NCBI GenBank assembly: GCA_033980235.1
Contig: CM067063.1
Coordinates: forward strand, 42,966,354-43,030,353
DNA length: 64,000 nucleotides
Source: Diadema setosum
Taxonomy: Eukaryota > Echinodermata > Echinoidea > Diadematoida > Diadematidae
Direction of reading: 5' to 3'
Shown here: positions 1 through 11,885 of the stretch, one piece after another
Layout of the letters: each line of letters starts with the position of its first letter
Numbering within the stretch: position 1 is the first letter of the stretch
Made by a program: the position numbers and the translations under genes
The notes under the pieces: model-generated
Told to the model about the DNA's origin: nothing
What the model saw: the letters and a program-made list of their open reading frames with translations, nothing else
Databases searched by the model: none

Positions 1-63
1 TACATACAATGTTATCAATTATTGCAATAAGTGTTTTCTGGAAAAACAATGGAACCTACATTA

Positions 64-492
64 CAGGGTTCCTGCATATTTTACAAAAATAAATTCCATG
101 ACTTTTCCCACGTAAAAATTTAGGAAATCCAGGACTTTTTCCACACAGTAGGAGGTTAATGGTAAATAAATAAATTTACTATTAGAAAGTTGTGTCCATG
201 TATTAAAAGCCACAGTACATGTACAGTACGTATCAAATCATCGCAATACTGTCTGTAGCGAACAAGTTTAGACCAATTTCATTTGATTCAATGTTTTCCT
301 CAAAAACAAACTTACACTGCAAAAAAGAATATCACTAAAAGGTGAAAAATATGGAAATTTCTATACTTCCATGACTTTTCTATGACATGGTGTATGTCTA
401 TAATTCTCATTTTCCATGACTTTTCCAGGCCTGGAAAAGTATTTTTAAAATTCAATGACTTATCCAGGTTTTCTATGACTGCAGGAACCCTG
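64..492. mobile_element. MITE with CAGGGTTCCTGCA terminal inverted repeats
   Basis: The 13-bp end CAGGGTTCCTGCA is inverted exactly at 480-492. Inside, the motif TCCATGACTTTTCC recurs several times on both sides. About 429 bp, non-coding. The 8-bp flanks do not match, so the superfamily is not assigned (hAT-like by its CAG ends). Confidence 0.5.
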
Positions 493-1480
493 TCACTATT
501 TGTCATTTATAAGCACACAATGTACTCAATACAACTTGTAAATCCTTTATTTCACAAGTTGTTCCAAAAATGTTAAAAACAAGCAACAAGCTACCACAGA
601 AGTGTGAGATAAGACCTCATACCTCCCTGAAGCTACAAACAGCTTCCCTACACACTCTGATTGATGAGAATTAATAGATGTCTAAGCTAGAGCTCATTGT
701 TGGGGGAAACCACAAATATCAAGTACCGGTTGTTCAGGCTTTGCTTTTACTTTACTGGCATATTTGGGAAGGTGCCAAAATGTGAGTGTAGAAACTGTCA
801 GAACTGCATAGAACCTGAAGCCAAACTAGCAACCAAATCACTCTGTCATATACCAAATGCCACGTTCTCCAGTGTTAGTACCCACATATCTCTTGAGATG
901 TTACTAATGCACAAGACCTATAGGGAGGTTTATATCAAACTTCCTTCCTGTCTCACAACTCTCCCATGGTTGGTAATAAGGAGTAGAAAAAAAACAACAA
1001 AAACAACCTGTAACTATTCACATCTTCAACCATTTTACAAGAAAGAATAAAGAACTAATTGTTGGTACAATCACAACTATGAAATACTTCTGATTTAAAT
1101 GCTAAAAGTTTAGCCTCATTGAATTCATTCACTGGACAGGAAAAGATATTTTTATCATGTGAACAGGAGAACTCAGTTTCATTGAAAACAACTCATTTTC
1201 ATCATTACCCTCCAGAAACTATTATCAAGGTTTACAATAACTACCAGCTCAAATGGAATAATGACGACAGTGACAAGGATAATTGTAGCAGTAGTAAATA
1301 TCTTATAAAAATAAATGCAAACCAGCAGCCAAAAAACCCCAACAGCATTGAGTATCATTCAGTTTTATGAATTCTTGCATCAAGTTTTTTTTTTTTCTTT
1401 TTTATTGCAACTGAGATTGACAATCTGCCCTTCATGAACATTTTGTATTTGAAGCATCAATTATTCAGTTTTTAAGTAGT
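493..1480. other. AT-rich stretch with no recognised gene
   Basis: Open frames here (for example 697-1050) have low-complexity or compositionally biased translations and no splice or domain support. A T-run lies at about 1386-1405. Confidence 0.5.
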
Positions 1481-1610
1481 GGCAATGATAAATATTCATG
1501 GGTGTACACATACTCGGGATGGATTTGAACCATGATATCCTGATTACTACACAGCCTTTGTATGTACTAGAGTGCCAAGCTCCCACCCTGCAGCCAGTGC
1601 TGGTTCTAAT
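1480..1610 (-). repeat. degraded tRNA-derived SINE remnant
   Basis: Read on the - strand, the motif GGTTCAAATCC (about 1522-1532) matches a pol III B box. About 40 bp upstream is CACTCTAGTAC, a decayed A-box-like motif. The spacing fits a tRNA-related head. No tRNA fold or discriminator is preserved, so this is not called as a tRNA gene. Confidence 0.4.
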
Positions 1611-1839
1611 CTTATGGGATGCTTGCAGCGGGTACTGGGTATTCATTAAAATTAATGAATTCTTGTGTCAAGCTGTTTTTATTGAAATAAATTGGCATCA
1701 GTATTCATTTACATGGGTGTACTGTACAGGAAGGGTAATTTGTCAATTAGTTGCAATAGCAACAACTTGACACAAGAATTTCATAAACATTAATACAGTA
1801 AGTGGTGTCCATTCATATGTTCTATCAAATTAACAATAC

Positions 1840-2800
1840 AATACCTGCCAAGTTCATTGAAAACTTGATCATGCATTTTCATAAAGGAGATCAAAATGTG
1901 AAAATTGGCCCCTGATTTTGTCCCAGCCAGAAGGGGGCCACCTACATGTATGGATCTGCTACAACTTTAAAGTTACTCAGAGTATTTCTGGTTTTATAGA
2001 AGAAACATTTTAACTTTTCTTATTGAGATTATCTAATTTGAGGGTCCTAGGCCTCCTGGTGGCCCCAAAGTGGGGCACGGTGGCCATTTAGACAAATATG
2101 TATTCTACTGTTCTTGCCAAAAATTCCATCCAAGTTTGGTGAAAATTTACCATGCACTTTCAAGAAGAGGATGAATATGTGTTGTGAAGGGGAGGTGGTC
2201 ATGGATGATGTCCACCTTATACAAACACTGCTTAATCCACTGACGGGCTGATTCTGCTACAACATGCAATTCCCATATACACTTGCCTGAGTATACTCGG
2301 AACTCATCCTCAACAGGTTAAGATCTTATCACCCTCAATAGGGATTCTACCTGCCAAGTTTGGTAAAATTCATCATTTACAGTTTAAAAGAAGAAGCTAC
2401 TTGGGCCCCAATTCAGCCCCCACTCTTGGAACAAACATGAAATTAAATTGTATGGAGGAATCAAGAAGAAGCTGAAAAAAAAAAAAAAAATGGGTTGTAG
2501 TTTGGTCCCCCCACTGCCCTTTAAGGAGGCATCCCAAGATCCATCATAAACAGACTTGAATTTCAGTCACCAATGTACAATGTACCTTACTACTAATTAA
2601 GCTCAATCACTTCTGGTTCTAGAGAGCAATACAATTATAGATCATGAAAGGTTCCTCAATTTGAGGACTTTGCCTCTATCCCCCTAGGGACTAGAGGGTG
2701 CCCATAATACAAACCGAGATCCTATCCCCCTAGCGATGCTACCTGCCAAGTCTGGTAAAATCCATCATTGGGTTTTCAAGAAGAAACTGAAAATGTAAAA
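1840..2800. repeat. degenerate tandem repeat, units of roughly 200-400 bp
   Basis: The phrase CTGCCAAGTTTGGTAAAAT with variants, followed by a CATCATTT/CATGCATTTTC phrase and AAGAAGA, recurs at about 1848, 2125, 2348 and 2730. Units are diverged and interrupted by A-runs. Confidence 0.5.
2225..2320. repeat. dispersed repeat, copy 1
   Basis: About 85 bp matching 3020-3105 at high similarity, sharing GCTACAACA, TTCCCATA and ACTCATCCTCAAC. Direct orientation, 0.8 kb apart. Family not known to me. Confidence 0.55.
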
Positions 2801-3019
2801 AGTGTACACATACCAGACAAAAGATGACAGACAACTGACAGAAGAAAATGAACGCCAGATAATGAATGAAAGCAATAGCTTACCTGAGCCTTCAGCTCAG
2901 GTGAGCAAAACAGGAACAAAGAAGCAAAGAAAGCAGACACATATTATGATATTATACAAAGGGCTTGAATGTAAATGTAAGAGTAATTACGCTCTCAATG
3001 CCTGATGTATTAAACTGCT

Positions 3020-3105
3020 GAGGAGGATTTGATTTTGCTACAACACGCATTTCCCATAGACGCTTGCCCAAGTATACCCGGGACTCATCCTCAACGGGTT
3101 AAACT
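3020..3105. repeat. dispersed repeat, copy 2
   Basis: Direct partner of 2225-2320, sharing TTGCCCAAGTATACCCGG-like and CTCATCCTCAACGGGTTA-like segments. The rest of 2800-3540 shows no gene I can support. Confidence 0.55.
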
Positions 3106-3552
3106 ACTGGTCAGTGTAATTATGTTGTTTGTCAAGTAACAAGAATGTGTAACATGTTTTTCTGCCCACTTCCATTACATTGTCACCTCTATTCTCATAT
3201 CATCTGCCTCAACTTCAAGCTATACACACTGCAGACCTGGAATAGACACATGACTATCATGCGCTTATTATTACACTAGGTATTTTCTTTGTTTTGGCTG
3301 AAGTGCACCTTTTAAAATTTAGAGTAGTTTAGAAACATGCCAGTCCCAGTGATAAGTAGTGTTGAGAGGTGTGCAATCTAGCCACTGTTTCACATTTTTC
3401 TTTCAGCTCTGATGGATTTCACAAAGAAGGCACAAATACTCTCTGTGGTAGAGATCCAGAACTGACTCAAAATAACATACTGCAAGACCAGAAACTTTCA
3501 CATGCATTCTTATTGCAAATTTTGCACTCTGAGCCGAGATTTACAAAATTAA

Positions 3553-3984
3553 AGGTGCATGGTCTCGGTGTTTTAGTCAAATGCGTACGCGGGCGCACGG
3601 CGCAAGTTTCCTATAGAGACCTACATGTAAGCTATCGACTCCTCTTTAGTGCTTACGCTTTGGCCCACTTCCCCGAGTCCGAAGAAGTCTGATCCACTGT
3701 AGTCAGTGGTCCGATCACAGTTCAGCTCATGATTCCGCTGAGGGGGATGACAGCTTTAGCAAATTTCTTTTGTGATGTCATATAAATAACAAGCACATAT
3801 GCACGCACCCTGGCATTACTACAGACTGCGCGATGCGCAGAGAAGACAACGAAGGCAACGTTACTTAGCAACACCTACACACTTTACTTGATGACAGCTC
3901 AACTTCGGTAATCTTCGTATCAATGCTAACGGTGATCGGCAGTATCATCAACAGCGCCCTCTACACTACCAGGACTATACCCCT
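3553..3984. mobile_element. TTAA-flanked MITE (AGGTGCATGGTC / AGGGGTATAGTC ends)
   Basis: TTAA at 3549-3552 and at 3985-3988 bounds a 432-bp GC-richer segment. Its ends, read inward, are AGGTGCATGGTC and AGGGGTATAGTC. This is consistent with a non-autonomous DNA transposon that duplicates TTAA. The short ORF across it looks incidental. Confidence 0.5.
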
Positions 3985-4194
3985 TTAAAATGCACGCGAA
4001 GTTCTTGTCCACAGTTGTATACTATGTATTGAATGCTAGTGGCAGATAATGAAAATTTCATGCCGCGAATAAGGCTGTTGGCTCCAATACGCGAAAATTT
4101 CTTGCATAACAGTATCTATAGTAATATTTGTGTAATGTACCAAAAAAAGATACTAGGACTACAGTAGAACTCCAGTTTTCTTAAATTACATTAA

Positions 4195-4572
4195 AGGGAT
4201 GGTATAGTATTGGTCGAGGTGAGAATTCAGTTTTAAATTTTTTGCGAGATACTTTATGAAATGTTAAAAGCCTACAATTCTAAGAGGAATTCAGAGCTTA
4301 TTTGATGAAAATCTGTTTTGAAATGGCTAAGATATAAAAAAAAAAAAACAACACACACACACACACACACACACAGAAGCTTTTATTAGGATTGCTTTGT
4401 TTTGGATGTCTCAGCCATTTCAAAGCCTACTTTCATCAAATAAACTTTGAAGTCCTCTTAAAATTTTGTGCTCTTTCATATTTCATAAAGAGGTTTGTCA
4501 TTATCTAAAAAAAATCATCTTAAAAACACATCAGAAACCTCAAACTCCATCGCAGCTGAAACTGTACCATTT
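4195..4572. mobile_element. TTAA-flanked fold-back MITE, AGGGATGG family
   Basis: Left end AGGGATGGTATAG after TTAA (4191-4194); right end reads inward AATGGTACAG before TTAA (4573-4576). The two arms are inverted copies (AGGAATTCAGAGCTTATTTG on the left; complement of CAAATAAACTTTGAAGTCCT on the right) with a (CA)n tract between. A shorter relative sits at 62599-62771. Confidence 0.6.
4349..4374. repeat. (CA)n microsatellite
   Basis: An uninterrupted CA tract in the loop of the fold-back MITE. Confidence 0.9.
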
Positions 4573-4576
4573 TTAA

Positions 4577-6385
4577 AAAACTTTCTGTAGACTTAATGGA
4601 AAGACTAATATACATGTATATTTCCCTTCCCACTGATTCTGCCATACCACTTCATTATCTTCCTATCCTCATTAGCTTATATGCATGCACACACATTATT
4701 TGACAAATGGTGGGGTACAATTCCATGGGGGAGGGAGGGGGGGGGGGGGAGGACATGGAAATTTGATGATTGAAACCCTAGGCTATACATGGCCTCTATG
4801 GTCTATATAGCCTATCCCTACCCTGCATTGTATCTTGGCAAATTCAGACCCAAGTCTCACACCTGTACCTGCGGCGCGAGTCTCACTCCCCAGCAACCCA
4901 TCTCATGCTCACCCGCCCAGCAATCATATTCTCACACCTCTCAGAAAAACAAAAATAAAACATGACAGGTACTACATTGTGGATCAAAACTAAGTAATAG
5001 GAAATGTTGGATGAGAAACCCTCTTCTGCTGAACTGATGAAATGAGCAAGGCAAACTTTATCCTAATTCTTTTTGTTGGCTAGAGGATTCCCACAATATG
5101 CCTGTATCTTACAGCTATTTTTCTTTCCAAATAAATAATTCAAATGCTTAGAGGTCTCTAAAAATTCTGCCATCTACTAAGTTACGTCAGCTGTACATTC
5201 TATGGTATAAAATTTGGGCAAAAAATGCTGAAACTGATGTCTTGCAGTCCACTGACCATCTTCCATAACGAATGAATAGATGTATAAAAAATTATGCAAG
5301 TACAATGTAAATCTATTGTAAATGTGAACCAAAATGAACAATTTCTAATTCAAAAAAAAAAAAAAAGGTCATGTCTCCCCCCCCCCCCCCTTCAGATGTT
5401 TCACTGAATAGGAGTTTCTCGCTCCCAGCCAGTTGAGAAGCTTGGCATCTCTGCAAATTGCACCATCAGATGATCTGCATTCTTGCACGTCTACTGTAAA
5501 TTTGCAGATCACTTGATTCCGTTGATATTATCATCGATAATCTTATGTTAATGTAGTGTACCTAGTCTACAGTTTTACAAACAGTACAACATTGCAATAA
5601 ATGAAAACACTATGAACTGTATTGAAACAAAATCGTTGGAAATGGAACCTGTGCTGACTGAGCTCAGCTGAGCTGAGCTGAGCTGTGCTGAGCTGACCTG
5701 GGGGGGGGGGGGGGGGGGGGCTGCCGAAAAGCAGGGCTTGTAAAGCAAAGGAAAGAATAATTTGGCAACAAGTACATGGTTGCGCCACATGAAGCAGCTA
5801 TCCGTTTGGCACATAGGCGTGTGGCAGGGTCTATACAAACTCTAACTAAACTTATATTTGGGTCTTACATGTTAGAGACAGACCTCTGGTTCTGATCTTT
5901 GCCCCAATCAGAAAGTCGCGGTATCACGCACAATGTCTTTGTTGGAGAACAATGCCACGGTCCCACACGTCTATTTTCGTGTGTTGGACGGCAAAGACAA
6001 AGACATCATTTTATAGTGGAATAGACTGTTACTGATCCTAAATTTTATCAAACTAGCCAAAATTTGATGATGCATGATACTGCACTTACTACGGTTCAGT
6101 CATAAACATAAAAGCGTGACTTAGACAAGTACTGAAATATAAACATGCTTACGGTTTCACGGAAGTTATGAGGCTTTTCAAACTCGCGCGTGTTTCCCAC
6201 GTTTCAATACAGATGATTCACCTCACAATCAATACGAGTTACGCGTTGTCTTTATGCGTGTCTCGAGCTACGTGTACACACTGGTCCTTGCACACTTTCG
6301 GTGCGACCTCGTACGTGTACGTAAGTTCATGTTGTTTCGTGCACCCTTCAGGAGACGAATCTTCGTCAAGCAAAATTAAAAGCAC
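4577..6385. other. no recognised gene; several G/C runs
   Basis: Contains G-rich runs near 4730-4751, a C-run at 5378-5391, a GAGCT/CAGCT pentamer run at 5655-5695 and a 22-G run at 5700-5720. ORFs here are low-complexity. No exon support. Confidence 0.5.
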
Positions 6386-6388
6386 TTT

Positions 6389-6468
6389 CATAAGGCCAAA
6401 AAAAAAAAAAAAAAATGGTTTGTTTGCCCTTCGCGACCGACAGAAAATCACGGAAATTTCGGGTCGCG

Positions 6469-6499
<31 letters not shown>

Positions 6500-9484
6500 C
6501 TTTCAAGTTTATTTTTTTCCACAAATTTCATCTTCTACAAATTTGTGAATGGTTTTAAACCCAAAATTATCCATTTTAAGCTAGAGAAAGAATAAAAAAA
6601 AGTCTAAAAATGTTTTTTTTTTTTTTTTTTTTTTCATCTGATCGACCCGTCGTAATTGTGGTCGGGCCGCGTCGGTCCACAGGCTACGTTTTATAGCATG
6701 CATTGCATGCTACAATGTAGCTACCTTTTTGGCTCACATGCGTGTACACGCACGAAATCCAATCAATGCATATGCACTTAGTACAGGGCTGCACACTGGC
6801 GACATTCGCGCTAGCTTGCGCATTGGCGCTGCTCACGCACTGCTATGCCATGCAATGCAAAGCATGTACAGTGTAACTGCTTTTCGTTTGCTTGCGATCG
6901 GCGGTCATGCCAGACAAGAAGCATTGATAGAATTAGAAGCGCACGCATTTCTGGGTCATTTTACTCACGATCCGATCTCGGCTTCGCAGCAGCGTGGCAG
7001 TTGACATGTTAGAACTAATTTACTTGTGTCGATTTTTAGAAAAGTAAAAACATATTCGATATTCAGCGATACAGTAAATGGATCTGATTGCGTTCAGTTT
7101 CATTTTACACAGTCATTTCACAAATGAATATTTTCATTCGTTCAGAATGATCTCACAATGAAGATGGGCTCAAAAGGGATCACGAAATCGGCCCTTCCGT
7201 GTACTTTTTAAGAACGTATGCACAAAATGTGAAGAGATAATACTAGGAAGAAAAAAAAATCATTAAATCATCGCAGTCCCGCTTACATATTTGAGGTAGA
7301 AATCGTCCCAAAAAGGACCATAAATTCGGCCGGCCGCGTCGTACACCTTTCAAAAGCTCATGTACGAAATGCGAAGAGATTATAGAGGAGAAAAAAAAAA
7401 ATAAAGGACACATTTGGTACGTGCATCATAAAAGATTACAGCCGAATAAAAATTCATGAAATCAACGCAATCCCGTTGAAATTTGAGGAAATAATAGGCG
7501 CAAAGGGATCTTGAATTCAGTCCTGCATGCCGTGTTGGTTATCAAAACGCACGCACAAATGCGACGAGATTATCGGGAGAAAAAAAAACAAACACATTTT
7601 TACCCTTCTGGTGCGTGTATTACAAAATATTACATCCGAAGTAATTAATGAAATCGCCACTAACCGGCTGATATTTGAGGTAGAAATAGGCGCAAAAAGG
7701 AACGTGAATTCGGCCGTGTCGCATACCTTTTAAGAACGCGGAAAGGACATATTTTCATCCCCTTTTGGCGCTTGCATCATATAGATTACAGCCGAGTAGT
7801 AATTCATGAAAATTTCGCAATCCCGTTGAAATTTGAGTAAACAATAATAGGCGCAAAAAGAATCTCGAATTCGGCCCTGCATGCAGTGTATAGTTTTGAA
7901 AACGCATGCACAAATGCGAAGAGATTATCGGGAGAAAAATAAAGAACGCATTTTCAACCCTTCTGGTGCATGTATCACAAAAGATTACAGCCGAAATAAT
8001 TGACGAAATATCGCAATCCCGCTGGTATTTGATGTAGAAATAGGCGCTAAAAGGATCGTAAATTCGGCCGTGTCGTATACGCATGTACGAAATGCGAAGA
8101 GATTATAGGGAGAAAAATACAGGACACATTTTCAACCCCTTTTGGCCCGTGCATCATAAAGATTACAGCCGAATAATAATTCATAAAATCATCGCAATCC
8201 CGTTGAAGTTTGAGGAAACAATAGGCGCAAAAAGAATCATGATTTTTGGCCGTGTCGTATATCTTTTAAGAACGCATTTACGAAAAATAAAGAACGCATT
8301 TTCAACCATTCTAGCTGGTGCGTGCATCACAAAAGATTACATCCGAAGTATTTATGAAATCGTCACAATCCCGCTGACATTTGAGGTAGAAATAGGCGCA
8401 AAAAAGTATCATGAATGCGGCCGTGTGGTACATCTTTTAAGAACGCACTTACGAAATTCGGAGAGTTTATCGGGAAAAAATAAAGGACGCATTTTCAACC
8501 CCTTTTGGCGCGTGCATCGTAAAATATTACAGCCGAAGTAATTTATGAAATCGTCACAATCCCGCTTATATTTGAGGTGGAAATGGGCGCAAAAAGGGTT
8601 GCGAATTCGGCCCTGCATGTCGTGTACCTTTCAAGAACGCATGCACAAATGCGAAGAGATTATCGGGAGAAAAATAAAGAACCCCTTGTATCGCGTGCAT
8701 CAGAAAATATCACAGCTAAAATAATTCATTAAATCATCGCAATCCAACTGACCACCAAGAGCAGGTTACGCAGCAAGTTCGTGCGCTGATGTTTAGAAAA
8801 AGTCACAAACGCATTTGATACAATCTGATTTTGTTCATTACCATATTACACTAATTCACAAACATTCTAATTTTTTCCTGTCTTTAAATTTCTTGTGCAA
8901 TAAATAATGCAAGTTAAAAAAAATTAATCTGTAAAATGTACATGGGGGGGGGGGTACATCCATAAAAAACAAGGAAATAAGTTTGCAAGTCATTTAATGG
9001 TTTTTTTATGTTGTCGTTGTTGACCGGTAAATTTTCTGTTCGGACCTGTACAAAAATTAGTAAACGGGGCATTTACCGGTCCGACAGAGACACGTCGGAC
9101 CGGCAGAAAAAAATGGGTTAGTGTGCAGCCCTTCACAAGATGGCTACTTTTGCAGCATCCGTTACCAGCTGTCATGGCACCAAAACTGTTTGGAGTTCAG
9201 TTGCCAGCATCTCACTGGAAGGTACTTTTTTGGAGCTGTTTGCAAAATTTAACAAAGATGAACGTTAATATAAGTGTTTGTCAGTGAGCGTTTCTGCCTC
9301 GCGTACCGGGCCCTGGCAAGACGTAAATTTGAATGAATCTCTTGGAGTTTTGAGTGCATTGACATGGAAAAAAGGGTACCCTGTATTAACAAAAAAAAAA
9401 AAAAAAAAAAAAAAAAACCGACCTACCGACCCTCTTGGGTTTTGACAATTAAGGGCAAACAAACACTTTTTTTTTTTTGGCCTA
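6389..9484. mobile_element. inverted-repeat-bounded structure (about 3.1 kb) enclosing a satellite
   Basis: The left arm reads GGCC, an A-run, then TGGTTTGTTTGCCCTT; the right arm is its inverted partner (AAGGGCAAACAAACAC, T-run, GGCC) ending at about 9484. A second, inner pair is AGGGCTGCACAC at about 6785 and its complement at about 9119-9130. The internal part holds a ~180-bp satellite. Either one composite DNA transposon or nested elements; no transposase is seen. Confidence 0.45.
7165..8760. repeat. satellite-like tandem array, ~180-bp units
   Basis: About nine units marked by AATAGGCGCAAAAAGGATC, GAATTCGGCC, GAAGAGATTATCGGGAGAAAA and GATTACAGCCGA recur with spacing of 141-195 bp, mostly about 173-195. 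Units alternate between a CCCTGCATGC..CCTTCTGGTGCGTG type and a CCGTGTCGTATA..CCCCTTTTGGCGCGTG type. ORFs across it arise from the repeats. Confidence 0.8.
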
Positions 9485-11877
9485 ATATTCGTGGTAAAGC
9501 GATGCCCTACATAATAGGTACATTATTATATAGCATTATGGTCGTACGCATGGGGGGGGGGGGGGGGGGTAGGATTACCCCTCCCAAGAAATTTTCACCC
9601 CCTTTTTTCCTTGGATTCGAACCGTAGGATTTTCTCCAAAAGAAGAAGAAAAGATCAGTAGAAACCTATGTAATTACTGAGAAAACCACGAAATACTCTA
9701 AAAGCATTTCTGTCTTTCCATTACTAATATAAATGCATGTGTTTGTTTAAAATTAAATTTCTCTATGTATCTCATCTGTCACCACCACATTCACTGCCGT
9801 TTATTTTGTCATTGGATGTGCTGTGCACCTCCTTAAAAAGGCCTATACAAAGTATAGACGCACACAACGAGGAACAAGAGACCTGTGAGAGATACGATTT
9901 AGCCAAATTGCCCCTCAATATTTTATTTTTCTTCTTTTTTTTATACAAAAATTAGAAATTTACATTGCCTTGAATATCCATTTTTGTTACTTCTTGCTTG
10001 ACAATGTTCCAGATATTCCACTATAAAGTGTGCATCAGATCGTTGTATGTCAGTAAAAAAAAAAAAGAAGAAGAAAAAAAAAAGGAAAAGCTCACTGCCA
10101 CTCCCTCCCCTGCTTGGTCGTTGCATGCGCTTCGAGCCTCGCTCGTGTGTTCACTCCAAATATTGAATATTAATCTTGCCCCCCCCCCCCCCGAGAAATA
10201 ATCATGCGTATCTATATGGTCATAACTAAATCGTATATGTGTTGACCGCTAGAAGTATAGTCAGACGGCTTTGAGGCTCGTAAAGGGGAAGGGATAATTC
10301 CGGGGTGTTCGCGAGTATACAGTTTCGTGAAATAGGCCCCACGATGATGTATAATATAGGCCTACAAATTGAAATCAGAATGAGTCATAATCACTATCTG
10401 GGTTGTTTTAATAAAATCAGGTTTATGTCGTACTGTACGTAGGCCGGCATATCAGTATAAGTGAGGATCATATATTATAATTATAATAATAATGTTAATT
10501 TCACTGGTATTGTTCTGTGATAAAATCATCATATTCGCCAACAAGCTCTCTTTGTCAGATACTATGACCCTATTAATAATCGACACTATGTGCTGTTGAA
10601 TGTCATTACTGTTTTTGTTGAATAGTCCCGAAAAAAAAAACCAACAACTAGAAATAATTAAGCCATAATTAAGATAGTATTCATAAAGTAAAGAAAGATG
10701 ATCGTGGACGTAATGATGATCATGATAACCAAACTGAAAGTGATACACTCAGCAAAGGCTCGCCTGCATACATGCAAAATACTGAAGCTAAGCAGCTATA
10801 AGGCAGCTCCTTCCGCTTCAAGCTATAATTTTACGGAAAGCACTCAAAATACCGCAGCGATTGACGAGGTAAAAATCTTGTGCATGGAGCACAAATAAAC
10901 CATGATGAATAGAATAGAAAGTAAAACATTTAAGAAGGAAGCACACGAGAAAAAAATATGGAAATGAATAGACAAATGTAAATGATAGAAAACAAAACAT
11001 AAACATTTGAAAGGAAAATCAGAAAAAGAGCAAAATCTAAGCACAAACCCATTGAACAAGCATTAGAAAAGATTTGCTATATATCCACATCATCGTAGCT
11101 TCTGCGAGACTCTTACTCGAGGTGTCTGACCGTCACTGTTCGATTTCGTGAATAATGTTCTCCCTATAAGGAATTAAGCTTTGCAGAAAAAAAAAGCAAA
11201 ACACACACACGACACGTGTACAACTTACTCCTTGAAATGTAGAATGGAATAATTATATTCTTAGCATAATCGGTCAAATCTGAATGGCAGTAGCAGCAGC
11301 AACAACAACAACAATAACAACAATACTTGGAATGAAAGTTATAAAGAACCAGCACTGAAAAAAGAAAACTGGTTGCAAGAATCAAAGCAGGACCACAGCA
11401 TCAGCAGCAGCAACAACAATAACAACAATACTTGAAATGAAAGTTATAAACAGACAAAAAATGAGGATCGACAACCATCACGTTTTATCATAAGAATTTC
11501 AACAATTTCCCTTTCAGGTATAGTAGATAATGTGCGTCAATCATGTCAATAAGGAATTACACGGCGGTTTCTCGTAATCCAGTTGGAATTTTCAGGAAGG
11601 ATCCCCCTTTAGACCCCCCCCCCCCCCCCTCCTGCGTCCTTCTGTAGGATGATGCTGTATTGGTCCAGTTGCAAGAATGAAAGTAGGGTCACATTCATTC
11701 TCATTATGATAAACTTATAATAAATCAATTAGTCATTAAAGAGATTTCATCGTAAACAGAACATTGATTATGTTTCATCTTTTATTTAGACGCTTTAATA
11801 AACACGTAAACCATTTCAAATTTATATCCAAATAATGTTTTAATTATAAGTTTCAGTTTCTGTATGAAACTATTCAC
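9485..11877. other. no recognised gene; homopolymers and CAA/CAG microsatellites
   Basis: Includes a G-run at 9552-9569, a C-run at 10179-10192, and short CAGCAA/AACAAC tracts at 11288-11325 and 11399-11430 that share flanking sequence (ACTTGAAATGAAAGTTATAA), a local duplication. A C-run lies at about 11617-11630. Confidence 0.5.
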
Positions 11878-11885
11878 ATAGTATT

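Noticed and set aside
8083..8541. 152-codon ORF
   Set aside because: Lies entirely in the satellite array and repeats with its period.
9590..9625. GGTTCGAATCC on the - strand, tRNA T-loop-like
   Set aside because: No acceptor or D stem can be formed around it.
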